A stretch of DNA of 64,000 nucleotides from Nocardia yamanashiensis NBRC 100130 (GTDB taxonomy: Bacteria; Actinomycetota; Actinomycetes; Mycobacteriales; Mycobacteriaceae), in contig NZ_BDCD01000026.1 of the NCBI RefSeq assembly GCF_001613325.1, positions 94,375 through 158,374 on the forward strand. The letters are read 5' to 3'. This document shows positions 18,776 to 26,859 of the stretch, piece by piece. Made by a program: the position numbers and the translations under genes. Position 1 is the first letter of the stretch; every line of letters starts with the position of its first letter. A model generated the notes under the pieces. It was not told the DNA's origin. It did no database searches and was given only the letters and a program-made list of their open reading frames with translations.

Positions 18776-19842
18776 GCCAAACGGCGCTGGAAGGCGGTAC
18801 TGGACGCCCCGTTCGCGAGATCCACGGTCATGACCCGCAGGTCGGCCGCGGACGGGGTCAGGTCCAGCACCATGAAGCCGAGATCGTTGTAGTTCTCGTA
18901 GAGCGCCGCATTCTGCGTGCCCTTGGACTTGTCCCCGCCGACGGACTTGGCCGCCGCGCCCGAGATGAGCTGCCGGGTGCCCTTGGACGCCGTGTTCGGG
19001 TCCAGCACCTGCAGCGAGTGGTCGTGCCCGGACAGGATGAACTGGCACCGGCCCAGCACGTGCTGTTCGAAGAAATCCTGCACGTGAATGCCGTTGATGG
19101 GGGCGATGTTCAGGCCCTCGTACTCACCGGCGTTCCCGTGCGGGCCGTTGTTCAGGTACGGGTGATGGGTGCAGGCGATCTTCCACTTGGCGGGCGATTC
19201 GGCGATGGCCCGGTCCAGCCAGGCGGCCTGCTCGGTCATGAACTGCCCGTCGGCCGCCCAGTAGGGGGCGAACAGCGGCGGCAGGTAGGCGGCGATGGGA
19301 TTCAGGTCCAGCACGAAGAATTCGACGATGGGCTGCTCGTGCGGCACGCGCACCGAGTAGTAGCGGGACGGCATGAACCAGCGCGATGAACGCTGGTGAT
19401 AGTTCACCTCGTGATCGCCGCGCAGCAGCCAGCCGCCGTCACCGGGCAGGATCGAGCTGTTGTCGTGATTGCCCTGGACCATGATCCAGGGGAAGTCGAG
19501 ATCGTGATTGGGGTCCTCGAACTTGGCGCTGAACTGGGCGTCGTCATCGGCCCACGGGCCCTGTTCGTAGACATTGTCGCCGAGCCCGAGGGCGAAGGAG
19601 ATCGGTTCGCGGGCGTGCAGGGCGCGCATGGCGTCGGCGACCTGCCATTGCGGCCGCGCGCCGGTGCCGGCATCGCCGGTGACGAGAATGCGCAGGTCGG
19701 TGGACCCGGGGAAGGCCGCTTTGGTGACGCCCGCGGATTGCGGGGCGTCGGCGCGGGCCGGTGCGGCGGCGACCGTGGTCAGGCCGGCGGCGGCTGCTGC
19801 TCCGGCGGCTCCGGTGAGGAAGCCGCGACGATCCACGGTCAT
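18772..19842 (-). CDS. Tat-exported metallophosphoesterase (acid phosphatase-like)
   Basis: The 356-residue protein begins with a twin-arginine signal (DRRGFLTG, hydrophobic core, cleavage near PARADA). The mature part has calcineurin-like metallophosphatase blocks in order: VTGDAGTG, LGLGDNVYEQG, VQGNHDNSS, THHPYLNNG and SGHDHSLQ. The overall pattern resembles tartrate-resistant (type 5) purple acid phosphatases. It should release phosphate from external esters. A 16-bp palindrome 20 bp upstream of the start may be its operator. Confidence 0.9.
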   Translation of the reverse strand: MTVDRRGFLTGAAGAAAAAGLTTVAAAPARADAPQSAGVTKAAFPGSTDLRILVTGDAGTGARPQWQVADAMRALHAREPISFALGLGDNVYEQGPWADDDAQFSAKFEDPNHDLDFPWIMVQGNHDNSSILPGDGGWLLRGDHEVNYHQRSSRWFMPSRYYSVRVPHEQPIVEFFVLDLNPIAAYLPPLFAPYWAADGQFMTEQAAWLDRAIAESPAKWKIACTHHPYLNNGPHGNAGEYEGLNIAPINGIHVQDFFEQHVLGRCQFILSGHDHSLQVLDPNTASKGTRQLISGAAAKSVGGDKSKGTQNAALYENYNDLGFMVLDLTPSAADLRVMTVDLANGASSTAFQRRLA

Positions 19843-19861
19843 TCAGATCTCCTGTTCCATT

Positions 19862-19877
19862 CTGGTCGATTGACCAG
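19862..19877. promoter_or_regulatory. Palindrome upstream of the phosphatase gene
   Basis: CTGGTC-gatt-GACCAG is a perfect 6-bp dyad. The TGGTC/GACCA pattern is common in TetR-type operators. It sits 20-35 bp upstream of the phosphatase start. No regulator gene is adjacent. Confidence 0.4.
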
Positions 19878-20066
19878 TATTCCCGCTCGGTTCGAACCGC
19901 GCACGACAAGGGCGAATGCCGGTTCACCCTACCCAGCCGACACGCCGCGTTATTCGAGGCAGCGGACCTTTTGACACGGTTACTTCGCGGTGAGAACGTG
20001 GTGTGTCCATTTTCATTGGAGCAACACCGGCTCACTCACCGGGCTCGGCCACAGGGGGACGCAGCT

Positions 20067-21422
20067 ATGACGATATTGGGCGCGGGACTTTTCCTCGATT
20101 GGGAAGAGCTGACCGGCCAGTCCAAGCTCGTCGTCGATCTGATCAGCTTCCCCATCTTCAGCGGCATCGCCGGTTGGCTCACCAACTGGACCGGCGTACT
20201 GATGTTGTTCTGGCCGGTCTTCTTTCGCGGCGTCCGCATTCCCGGGCTGGACATTCTCTACCCCTACCTGCCCAGACGGGTGCAGGTGCTGCCGCTGTTC
20301 TCCGGCGACGGCAAACGCTTCGGCTTCCAGGGCTTCATTCCCGCCCGCGCCGAGAAGATGGCCAGCATCTGCGTGGACCGGGCCATCATGCGGATCGGCA
20401 GCCCCAAGGAGTTCATTCACGAACTCGATCTGGAGGGCATCGCCGACTACATCGCCGAGGTCGGGCGCAAACAGGTCCCGGCCATGGTCAACGAGATCAT
20501 GCTGCGCGAGAACCCGGATATCTGGAACGCGGTCCCGCAGGCCGTGCGCACCGTGCTCTACCAGCGGGTGGAGCGGGAGCTTCCGGTCCTGGCGCGCAAG
20601 GCTTTCGAACAGCTCGGCGACAATGTCGATCAGCTCATCGACATCAAGGATTTCGTCATCCGGTACCTGCGGGAGAACCCGCACATCCTCAAGGATCTGA
20701 CCACCACCATCGCCGCGCCCGAGCTCAAGTTCATGGTGCGCATCGGCCTGCTGGGCGCGCCGTTCGGCCTGCTGCTGGCGCTGTACATGCATGTGCACCA
20801 CGACATTCCGGTGCTGGGCTGGCTGCCGGGCTGGTTCGTCATCCTGACCGTGACCGCGTTCATCGGCGTGATCGTGAACGTCATCGCCGTCAAGATGGTG
20901 TTCGAACCGGGCGATCCGCAGCCGCGCTACAAGTACCTGTGGAAGCAGGCGCTGCTGGCCAAGCGCCAGCCCGAAGCCGCCGCCGATCTCTCGCACATCC
21001 TCGCCTACCAGGTGCTGACGCTGCCGAATCTGGCCAGGGAACTGCTGGAAGGCCCGAACGGGGACAAGACCCGGCAGCTGCTGGAGCGGCTCATCGCCGC
21101 CGAGATCCACCGCCAGCTGGGCCCGACCCACACCGTGGTGCGGACCTTCTTCGGCAAGCGCCAGTTCGACAATCTGAAGGTCGGGGCGACCACCGCGGCG
21201 GTGCAACTGGCCCCGAGCCTGGCCGACGATCCGGAATTCGCGGCGGCGCAGGCGAAGAAGATCGACGAGTTCGCCGCCCGCAAACTCCAGCAGCTCACGC
21301 CCGGCGAGTTCATGGAGATGTTCTACGCGTCGGTGGAACAGGACGCCTGGCTGCTCTACCTGCACGGCGCCCTGCTCGGCCTGGCCGTCGGCGCGGTGCA
21401 CCTGGTGCTCTTCGGCTGGTGA
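20067..21422 (+). CDS. DUF445 family membrane protein
   Basis: This 451-residue protein has hydrophobic segments near residues 20-50, around 230-280 and at the extreme C-terminus, with long helical regions rich in charged residues between them, as in DUF445 proteins. A conserved stretch (GWLTNWTGVLMLFWPV) repeats in variant form as GVIVNVIAVKMVF. The function of the family is unknown; a membrane scaffold is suggested by its topology. GGGGGA 7 nt upstream supports the ATG at 20067; a longer frame starting at 19971 lacks a signal. Confidence 0.82.
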   Translation: MTILGAGLFLDWEELTGQSKLVVDLISFPIFSGIAGWLTNWTGVLMLFWPVFFRGVRIPGLDILYPYLPRRVQVLPLFSGDGKRFGFQGFIPARAEKMASICVDRAIMRIGSPKEFIHELDLEGIADYIAEVGRKQVPAMVNEIMLRENPDIWNAVPQAVRTVLYQRVERELPVLARKAFEQLGDNVDQLIDIKDFVIRYLRENPHILKDLTTTIAAPELKFMVRIGLLGAPFGLLLALYMHVHHDIPVLGWLPGWFVILTVTAFIGVIVNVIAVKMVFEPGDPQPRYKYLWKQALLAKRQPEAAADLSHILAYQVLTLPNLARELLEGPNGDKTRQLLERLIAAEIHRQLGPTHTVVRTFFGKRQFDNLKVGATTAAVQLAPSLADDPEFAAAQAKKIDEFAARKLQQLTPGEFMEMFYASVEQDAWLLYLHGALLGLAVGAVHLVLFGW

Positions 21423-21431
21423 ACCAATAAA

Positions 21432-21447
21432 CAAGCACGCGTGCTTG
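21432..21447. promoter_or_regulatory. Perfect 16-bp palindrome, terminator or operator
   Basis: CAAGCACGCGTGCTTG begins 9 bp after the DUF445 stop and is followed by CATTTTT. As RNA it can form a 6-bp stem with a CGCG loop and a short U-run, so it may terminate the DUF445 transcript. As DNA it resembles a TetR-family operator for the next gene. Confidence 0.5.
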
Positions 21448-21468
21448 CATTTTTCCGGAGGCGCTGCA

Positions 21469-21645
21469 ATGCTTTGGAACGAGACGCGACAGCTGATTTC
21501 GCAAGGTGGGGGTAACTCACCGGGAACGCCCGAAATTGGTTCGGCACCCGACCGCCGGCACGCGTTCGGAACGGTCTACGGCTCTCGGCTGCGCGCTGAA
21601 GTCGCGGAGAGGCGGAATTGTGGATCTCGAGGCTTTGCTCGCTGA
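21469..21645 (+). CDS. Possible small ORF (58 aa) with a good ribosome-binding site
   Basis: An ATG at 21469 has GGAGG exactly 7 nt upstream and opens a 58-codon frame (MLWNETRQLISQGGG...) that overlaps the start of the next gene in another frame. No family is recognised. It could be a leader peptide that couples translation of the DinB-like gene, or chance. Confidence 0.25.
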   Translation: MLWNETRQLISQGGGNSPGTPEIGSAPDRRHAFGTVYGSRLRAEVAERRNCGSRGFAR

Positions 21646-22408
21646 CTTCACCGCGGAATGCGAGGAGCTGGACGGGCTGATCGCGGATCTGCCCGCCGCG
21701 GAATGGAATCGGGACACCCCGGCCGCGGGCTGGACCATCGCACATCAGATCGGGCATCTGACCTGGACCGATCGGGTGGCCGTGATCGCCGCGACCGATG
21801 CCGAGGAATTCGCCGCGCAGGTGCAGGCCGCACTGCCGAAGATGCTCACCTTCGTGGACGAGGCCGCCGAGGAAGAAGCGAAGAAACCCGCCGCCGAACT
21901 GCTCGCCGATTGGCGGCGCGACCGGATCGCGCTGGTCGAGGCGCTGCGCGCGGTGCCCGCCGGGACCAAGCTGCCGTGGTTCGGGCCGCCGATGAGCGCG
22001 GCCTCCATGGTGACCGCGCGGCTCATGGAGACTTGGGCGCACGGGCAGGATGTGGCGGATGCGCTGGGCGTGCCGCGCGAACCGACTGCCCGGTTGCGAA
22101 ACATTGCCCATCTCGGCGTGCGGACCCGCAATTTCGCGTACCTGACGCACGGCAAGGACGTGCCCGCCGAGGACTTCCGGATCGAACTGACCGCGCCCGA
22201 CGGCACGGTCTGGAGCTGGGGACCCGAGGACACCGCGCAGCGAATCTCCGGCCCCGCCTTGGACTTCTGCCTGCTGGTCACCCAGCGCCGGCATCTCGGG
22301 GATCTCGCGCTGACGGTGACCGGCGACGAGGCGGCCGAATGGCTCGGTCTGGCACAGGCTTTCGCGGGGCCGCCCGGAACCGGCCGGACGGCAGGTCAGT
22401 TCGCCTGA
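21620..22408 (+). CDS. TIGR03084-like metal-binding DinB/MDMPI-type protein
   Basis: This 262-residue protein belongs to the DinB-like, mycothiol-dependent maleylpyruvate-isomerase superfamily. The metal-ligand motif is in GWTIAHQIGHLTWTD near residue 40, and further His (METWAHGQDVADAL) lies in the bundle. The length and motif order match the actinobacterial TIGR03084 group, whose biochemistry is not known; family members often use mycothiol. The GTG start has AGAGG 7 nt upstream; longer frames lack this. Confidence 0.8.
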   Translation: MDLEALLADFTAECEELDGLIADLPAAEWNRDTPAAGWTIAHQIGHLTWTDRVAVIAATDAEEFAAQVQAALPKMLTFVDEAAEEEAKKPAAELLADWRRDRIALVEALRAVPAGTKLPWFGPPMSAASMVTARLMETWAHGQDVADALGVPREPTARLRNIAHLGVRTRNFAYLTHGKDVPAEDFRIELTAPDGTVWSWGPEDTAQRISGPALDFCLLVTQRRHLGDLALTVTGDEAAEWLGLAQAFAGPPGTGRTAGQFA

Positions 22409-22752
22409 CCTGCCGTCACTCCCGGCCCTTCGGCCTTGTTCCCCTATTCCCACAGGGTTCAGAGCGAGCGAGCACTAACGTGGGTGCGCCGTGCCTGGTG
22501 CCGACCGGACGCCGTTGGCCGGAAGATTCGATGGCAGTCGAGTTAGTGCTCGCCGCTAGAAGCTAATTACCCATCCTTTCGAGCCGGAAACCTCTTGATT
22601 CCGCGCGCTCGAACCTGTGATCCTGATCTCGATCGCGGCAACTGTTACCGCACGCCACCGTAACCTGGACGGGCGTACGACTTTCAACGGTGCGGGTCGT
22701 GGGCGTCGAAAGACGCAGGGGGACCAGGGGAGAGGGAAAGGAACGCACCGAT
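22409..22752. other. Intergenic region with a long inverted repeat
   Basis: This 344-bp region has no convincing gene. It holds a perfect 12-bp inverted repeat: GCGAGCACTAAC (22468-22479) and GTTAGTGCTCGC (22542-22553), separated by 62 bp. The region could fold as a long-armed RNA or carry a two-site operator for the downstream exported protein gene. Confidence 0.45.
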
Positions 22753-23424
22753 ATGTCGCATCAACTCGCGACGCAGGCGCACCGGTCTGCCCGGCGCACC
22801 GCCCAGGTGCTCCGCTACAGCGCCATCGTCACCGCCGGAATGGCGAGCATCGGTCTGACCGTCGCCGCCGGCTCCTACATCACCAATGCCATGGCCGGGA
22901 ACCAGTATCCGGGCAAGGCCATCACCGCGGCTCCGGCCGCGAAACCGCCACGGGTCGAACCCGGCGCGCCCCGCGCGGCCGAACTCGACATCCCGGTGGC
23001 GAGCGGCGAGCACGTCGGGCTCGTCGCCTTCGTCAGTCACCACGATCCCGAACTCACGGTGCGCAGCGAACTGCCGATCGTCGGCAGCACCCACGCCGCG
23101 AGCAGCCCGCAGGCGAGCGGCTACACCGGGCAGGTCCGGCTGGGCGACACCTATGTGGGCGCGCAAGTGGTTCCGGCGCAGCGCAATTCGGTCAGCGTGA
23201 CCGTGGACACCAATCTCTTCGCCACGCTCGCCGACTACGTGCTGCACACGCCGCTGGGCGAACAGCTGGGCATCGTCACCGATCCGTCCGGCAATACCCA
23301 GCTCCGCACCGAGGTCGACACCCGGCGCGGCGAAGTCACGCTCACCCTCAGCGATCCGGGCATCGGACGGCTCGGGGTGCAGGTGGCGCGGCATCCCGCG
23401 CCCGCCGACGTCACCGCTGTGTGA
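22753..23424 (+). CDS. Exported or membrane-anchored hypothetical protein
   Basis: The 223-residue product has a basic N-region, then a hydrophobic segment (about residues 23-48) and an extracytoplasmic domain of about 150 residues with beta-strand-like periodicity and no cysteine. I do not recognise the family. AAGGA lies about 11 nt upstream of the ATG. The stop codon overlaps the possible GTG start of the next gene (GTGA). Confidence 0.7.
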   Translation: MSHQLATQAHRSARRTAQVLRYSAIVTAGMASIGLTVAAGSYITNAMAGNQYPGKAITAAPAAKPPRVEPGAPRAAELDIPVASGEHVGLVAFVSHHDPELTVRSELPIVGSTHAASSPQASGYTGQVRLGDTYVGAQVVPAQRNSVSVTVDTNLFATLADYVLHTPLGEQLGIVTDPSGNTQLRTEVDTRRGEVTLTLSDPGIGRLGVQVARHPAPADVTAV

Positions 23425-24620
23425 GACTTCAGGATGTGTACGACTACTGCGTGATCGGCGGCGGCATCGTCGGCGTGGCCACCGCTCACCGTCTGCTCGA
23501 CCGGCATCCGGGCGCCAGTCTGGTGCTGGTCGAGAAGGCGGCGGAGCCGGGGACGCACCAGACCGGTCACAACAGCGGGGTCATTCATTCGGGGATCTAT
23601 TACGAACCCGGCAGTCTCAAGGCGCGGTTGTGCGTGGCCGGGGCGGAATGGACCAAGAAGTTCGCTGCCGCGCACGATATTCCGTTCCGGGAATGCGGAA
23701 AACTGCTGGTGGCGACCGATGCCGCGGAGCACGCGCGGATGCTGGCGCTCTACGAGCGGTCGGTGACCAACGGGGTCGAGGTCGAACTGCTGGACGCCGC
23801 CGAACTGCGGCGGCGGGAACCGCGGATCACCGGGGTGGGGGCGTTGTTCGTGGCGGCCACCGGAATCATCGACTACGGGAAGGTGACCCGGGCGCTGGCG
23901 CAGCGGGTGCGGGACGCGGGCGGGGAGATCGTGCTCGGGGCCGAGGTCACGGGGATCTCCGAAACCGATACCGAGGTAATCGTTTCCGGACCGGCGGGGC
24001 AGTGGCGGGCGCGGAACCTGGTGGTGTGCGCGGGATTGCAGGCCGATCGGATGGCGCGGATCGCGGGGCTGGAGGTCGACTTCCGGATCGTGCCGTTCCG
24101 GGGCGAGTACTACCAGCTCCCTTCCCATCGCAGAGACCTGGTCAGCACGCTCATCTACCCGATTCCCGACCCCGAATTGCCGTTCCTCGGTGTGCATTTG
24201 AGCCCGACCATCGATGGCGAGCTGACCGTCGGCCCGAACGCCGTGCTAGGCCTGGCGCGCGAGGGCTACCGCAAAGGCAGCGTGAACCTCCGCGACGCCC
24301 GAGAGATCCTGGGGTTCCCAGGTTTCCACAAGGTAGCCAAGGCCAACGTCCGGACCGGGCTCAAGGAAATGCGGAATTCGCTGTTCAAGCGTGGCTATCT
24401 CGCAGAATGCCGCCGCTACTGTCCCGAACTCACCGTGTCCGATCTACTGCCGCGGGAAGCGGGCATTCGCGCTCAGGCGGTATTGGGAGACGGAACTCTG
24501 GTCCACGATTTCCTCATCGAGCGCACCCCGCGATCGGTCCACGTTCTGAATGCGCCATCCCCGGCAGCCACCTCGGCACTCCCCATAGCCGACCATATCG
24601 TCGCTAATTTGGACGACTGA
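23421..24620 (+). CDS. lhgO: L-2-hydroxyglutarate oxidase
   Basis: This ~399-residue flavoprotein has the FAD dinucleotide motif VIGGGIVGVATA at the N-terminus and the characteristic block GHNSGVIHSGIYYEPGS, followed by FRECGKLLVATD and a C-terminal HDFLIERTPRSVHVLNAPSPAATSAL. These are signatures of LhgO, which oxidises L-2-hydroxyglutarate to 2-oxoglutarate and clears a toxic side-product of central metabolism. A GTG at 23421 overlaps the previous stop (GTGA). A second GTG at 23436 gives the more usual N-terminus (VYDYCVIGGG) but has AGGA only 1 nt away. I keep the first. Confidence 0.92.
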   Translation: MRLQDVYDYCVIGGGIVGVATAHRLLDRHPGASLVLVEKAAEPGTHQTGHNSGVIHSGIYYEPGSLKARLCVAGAEWTKKFAAAHDIPFRECGKLLVATDAAEHARMLALYERSVTNGVEVELLDAAELRRREPRITGVGALFVAATGIIDYGKVTRALAQRVRDAGGEIVLGAEVTGISETDTEVIVSGPAGQWRARNLVVCAGLQADRMARIAGLEVDFRIVPFRGEYYQLPSHRRDLVSTLIYPIPDPELPFLGVHLSPTIDGELTVGPNAVLGLAREGYRKGSVNLRDAREILGFPGFHKVAKANVRTGLKEMRNSLFKRGYLAECRRYCPELTVSDLLPREAGIRAQAVLGDGTLVHDFLIERTPRSVHVLNAPSPAATSALPIADHIVANLDD

Positions 24621-24646
24621 CCTAATTGCCGAACGGCAGTTGAAAA

Positions 24647-24679
24647 GGGGGTTCGGGGGGTTTCACCCCCGAGCCCCCC
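24647..24679. repeat. Dispersed GC-rich palindromic repeat, copy 1
   Basis: GGGGGTTCGGGGGG and CCCCCGAGCCCCCC pair across a short TTTCA loop. It lies 27 bp after lhgO and may act as its terminator. The left arm shares GGGGGTTCGGGGG with copies at 48412-48433 and 58861-58888. Confidence 0.6.
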
Positions 24680-24762
24680 TCATTGCCCACTTCGGGCTAT
24701 TCGTGCAATAAATAGGAGTCCTGTAGTACTTTTAATGGCAGCCGTGGGACAGGGAGCAGCCT

Positions 24763-25263
24763 ATGGGCCATTTCAAGTACGCGAGTGACGTCGGCGCGCC
24801 GGTGGAAGTCGCCTTCACATACACGGACAACCATCAGTTCGTGCCCGACTGGGCGTTCGCGGTCGCCGAGTTCGAACCCGTCGGGGACACCGACCACGGT
24901 TCGGGCGCGATGTTCGCGGCGACCCTGCGGGTGGCCTTCTGGCATCCCACGGTCGAGTGTGAGATCACCGACTACCGCCGCAACGCGGTCATCGAATACA
25001 CGCTGCGCAGACGCCGGAAGGGGAAGCCGGCGTCTGCGTGCTCCCCGCTCTGCGTGGTCACCCTGCGTTTCGACCCGCTGGGCTACGGCCGCGCCGTGCT
25101 GACCTCGGAAACCGAGTACTGGGCGCCGGCGGGGCTCACCGGCCGGCTGCTCTCGAAGCTGCTGGCCGCGGCCGTACAATCGGCGGTGCGGCGGACCGAG
25201 TCGCAATTGCGAAGGGAGATAGAGGAATTCCACGGAACGGATCTTGTCGGCCGGATTGCGTAG
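24763..25263 (+). CDS. SRPBCC (START-like) superfamily protein
   Basis: The 166-residue protein has the order typical of polyketide-cyclase/START-like folds: an N-terminal strand with ASDVGAPVEVAFTYTDN, a central beta-sheet, and a long C-terminal helix (SKLLAAAVQSAVRRTESQLRREIEEF). Such proteins bind hydrophobic ligands in a central cavity. No catalytic role is visible. GGGAG lies about 8 nt before the ATG. The RNase HI gene follows 10 bp downstream. Confidence 0.8.
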   Translation: MGHFKYASDVGAPVEVAFTYTDNHQFVPDWAFAVAEFEPVGDTDHGSGAMFAATLRVAFWHPTVECEITDYRRNAVIEYTLRRRRKGKPASACSPLCVVTLRFDPLGYGRAVLTSETEYWAPAGLTGRLLSKLLAAAVQSAVRRTESQLRREIEEFHGTDLVGRIA

Positions 25264-25273
25264 GGTAACCAGC

Positions 25274-25900
25274 ATGATCATCGTGAGCACCGACGGATCG
25301 TGCCTGCGTAACCCGGGTGGGGCGATCGGCTGGGCATGGGTGAATCACGCCGGTGGCACCGGCAGTGGCGGCGCGTCCTGCGGCACCAATCAGATCGCGG
25401 AGCTACGCGCGCTATTGGAGGCCGTCCGCGCTCATCCCGGATCCGAACCGATGCTCATCGAGAGCGATTCCCTCTACGCCATCAAATGCGCCTCCGAGTG
25501 GATTCACGGCTGGAAACGCAATGGCTGGAAGACCTCCTCGGGCGGGGCGGTCAAGAACCTGGAGCTGATCCGGCACATCGACCACGCCATCAACGTGCGC
25601 TCCGGGCCGGTGCGGTTCCGCTGGGTGCGCGGGCACGTGGGCAACTACTTCAACGAGCAGGCCGACCAGCTCTGCGGTCAGGCCGCGCGCCGGGTCGCCG
25701 CCGATCCCAGCCTCTCGGACCCGAATCCCCTGGAACCGTTCGATCCGGTCACCGAACCCCTTCCGGTGGAACCGAAGACCGAACCCATTCCGGTCGTCGC
25801 CCCGCCGGAGAAGCCCGCCGCCACCCATTCGGCGCCCGCCACCCCGCGCCGGCGGGCCGCCGCCAAAGCCCCGGCGGCCGACGCCCTCACGCTTTTCTGA
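25274..25900 (+). CDS. Ribonuclease HI-like protein
   Basis: The first ~140 residues form an RNase HI domain with all acidic catalytic positions: Asp7 (STDGSC), Glu43 (AELRALLEA), Asp65 (IESDSLYA) and Asp131 (NEQADQLC), plus the loop His121 (RGHVGN). It should cut the RNA strand of RNA-DNA hybrids. The last ~65 residues are Pro/Ala-rich and probably disordered, ending in ADALTLF, a short motif that looks like a beta-clamp or SSB-type tail (inference). The ATG at 25274 starts directly at the domain. Confidence 0.9.
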   Translation: MIIVSTDGSCLRNPGGAIGWAWVNHAGGTGSGGASCGTNQIAELRALLEAVRAHPGSEPMLIESDSLYAIKCASEWIHGWKRNGWKTSSGGAVKNLELIRHIDHAINVRSGPVRFRWVRGHVGNYFNEQADQLCGQAARRVAADPSLSDPNPLEPFDPVTEPLPVEPKTEPIPVVAPPEKPAATHSAPATPRRRAAAKAPAADALTLF

Positions 25901-25908
25901 TCAAACGA

Positions 25909-25941
25909 CCGTGCCCACTGCCATCGGGGCAGCGGGCACGG
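25909..25941. terminator. Bidirectional hairpin terminator
   Basis: CCGTGCCC-A-CTGCC (25909-25922) pairs with GGCAG-C-GGGCACGG (25928-25941), with one internal mismatch and a 5-nt loop. It lies between the convergent RNase HI gene and the last gene of the mce operon. Confidence 0.85.
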
Positions 25942-25959
25942 AAGCTGGTGCGGCAGTGC

Positions 25960-26784
25960 TCAGTTGCCGGGCTTGGGCGCCGGGGTGGCGGGCGCGGAGG
26001 GCGTCACGGTGGTGCCCTGGGAGCCGCTGCCGCCGGTGAACAGCCCGCGGGTGGCGGGGGAGTCGAAGGCGGAGACCTTCCACTTGCCGTCCACCTTCTC
26101 CATGCTGGCGATGCCCGGCACGGTCAGCTGATCGGGCTGCGGGTTCACCGAGTTGGTGCGGGTCTGGCTGAGAATCAGCACCACCTTGGCCTTGTTCTCG
26201 TCCCCGGACTCCCAGGCGCAGTGGATCTCGTCCAGGTTGGTCTTCACCTGGACGCTGACCATCAGCTCCTTGAGCGAGTCGGTGGCGGTGCCGAAGTCCT
26301 TCTCCCACTGCCCGGTGGACAGCGCCTTCACATTGCTGAAGTAGTCGTCCAGGTGCTTGGAGTCGTAATTGGAGATGGCCTTGCCGAAATCGCAGGCCGC
26401 GGCGGTGGCGGTATCGCGGGCGTCGAGTTCGTCGGCCCGGTCGCTGGACTTCTTCCACAGCACCGCGCCGCCGGCGATGGCGGCCACGACCACCACGCCC
26501 GCCGCGAAGGCGGCGATCATCGGCAATGCCGAGCCATTGCCGCCGCCACCGGAAGGGATGCCCGCCTTCGGCTTCGGCGCGGCGGGCGGAACCGGCGGCG
26601 TCGCGGCCGGCGTCTCCGGCTCGCTCTTCTTGCTCAGATCCGGCTTCGCCTCGCTCGACTCGGGTGCGGCCGGGATCTTCTCGGTCGCGGCGTCACCTGA
26701 GCTGTCGGCCTGGCCCCCGGGCTGCACGGCATCGGCCTTGGCGGCCTCTTCGGTTGTCTTGTCCTGGGCGGCGTCATCCGACAT
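25960..26784 (-). CDS. Mce-associated membrane protein
   Basis: This 274-residue protein has a long acidic, Pro/Ala-rich cytosolic N-terminus (about 1-90), one transmembrane helix (MIAAFAAGVVVVAAIAGGAVLW) and an extracytoplasmic domain of about 130 residues of the NTF2-like/Mam type (ACDFGKAISNYD...). Such Mas/Mam proteins lie at the ends of mce operons and stabilise the transporter. The gap to mceF is 75 bp, larger than within the operon, so it may have extra regulation. The ATG with upstream GGGGA is used; a GTG 15 nt earlier is possible. Confidence 0.85.
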   Translation of the reverse strand: MSDDAAQDKTTEEAAKADAVQPGGQADSSGDAATEKIPAAPESSEAKPDLSKKSEPETPAATPPVPPAAPKPKAGIPSGGGGNGSALPMIAAFAAGVVVVAAIAGGAVLWKKSSDRADELDARDTATAAACDFGKAISNYDSKHLDDYFSNVKALSTGQWEKDFGTATDSLKELMVSVQVKTNLDEIHCAWESGDENKAKVVLILSQTRTNSVNPQPDQLTVPGIASMEKVDGKWKVSAFDSPATRGLFTGGSGSQGTTVTPSAPATPAPKPGN

Positions 26785-26859
26785 TGGATCGATCCCCACG
26801 CTTTCTCGGTGCGCTGCGAACGCACCGTATCGGTTCGGTCAGCGAGTATGCCGGACCTG

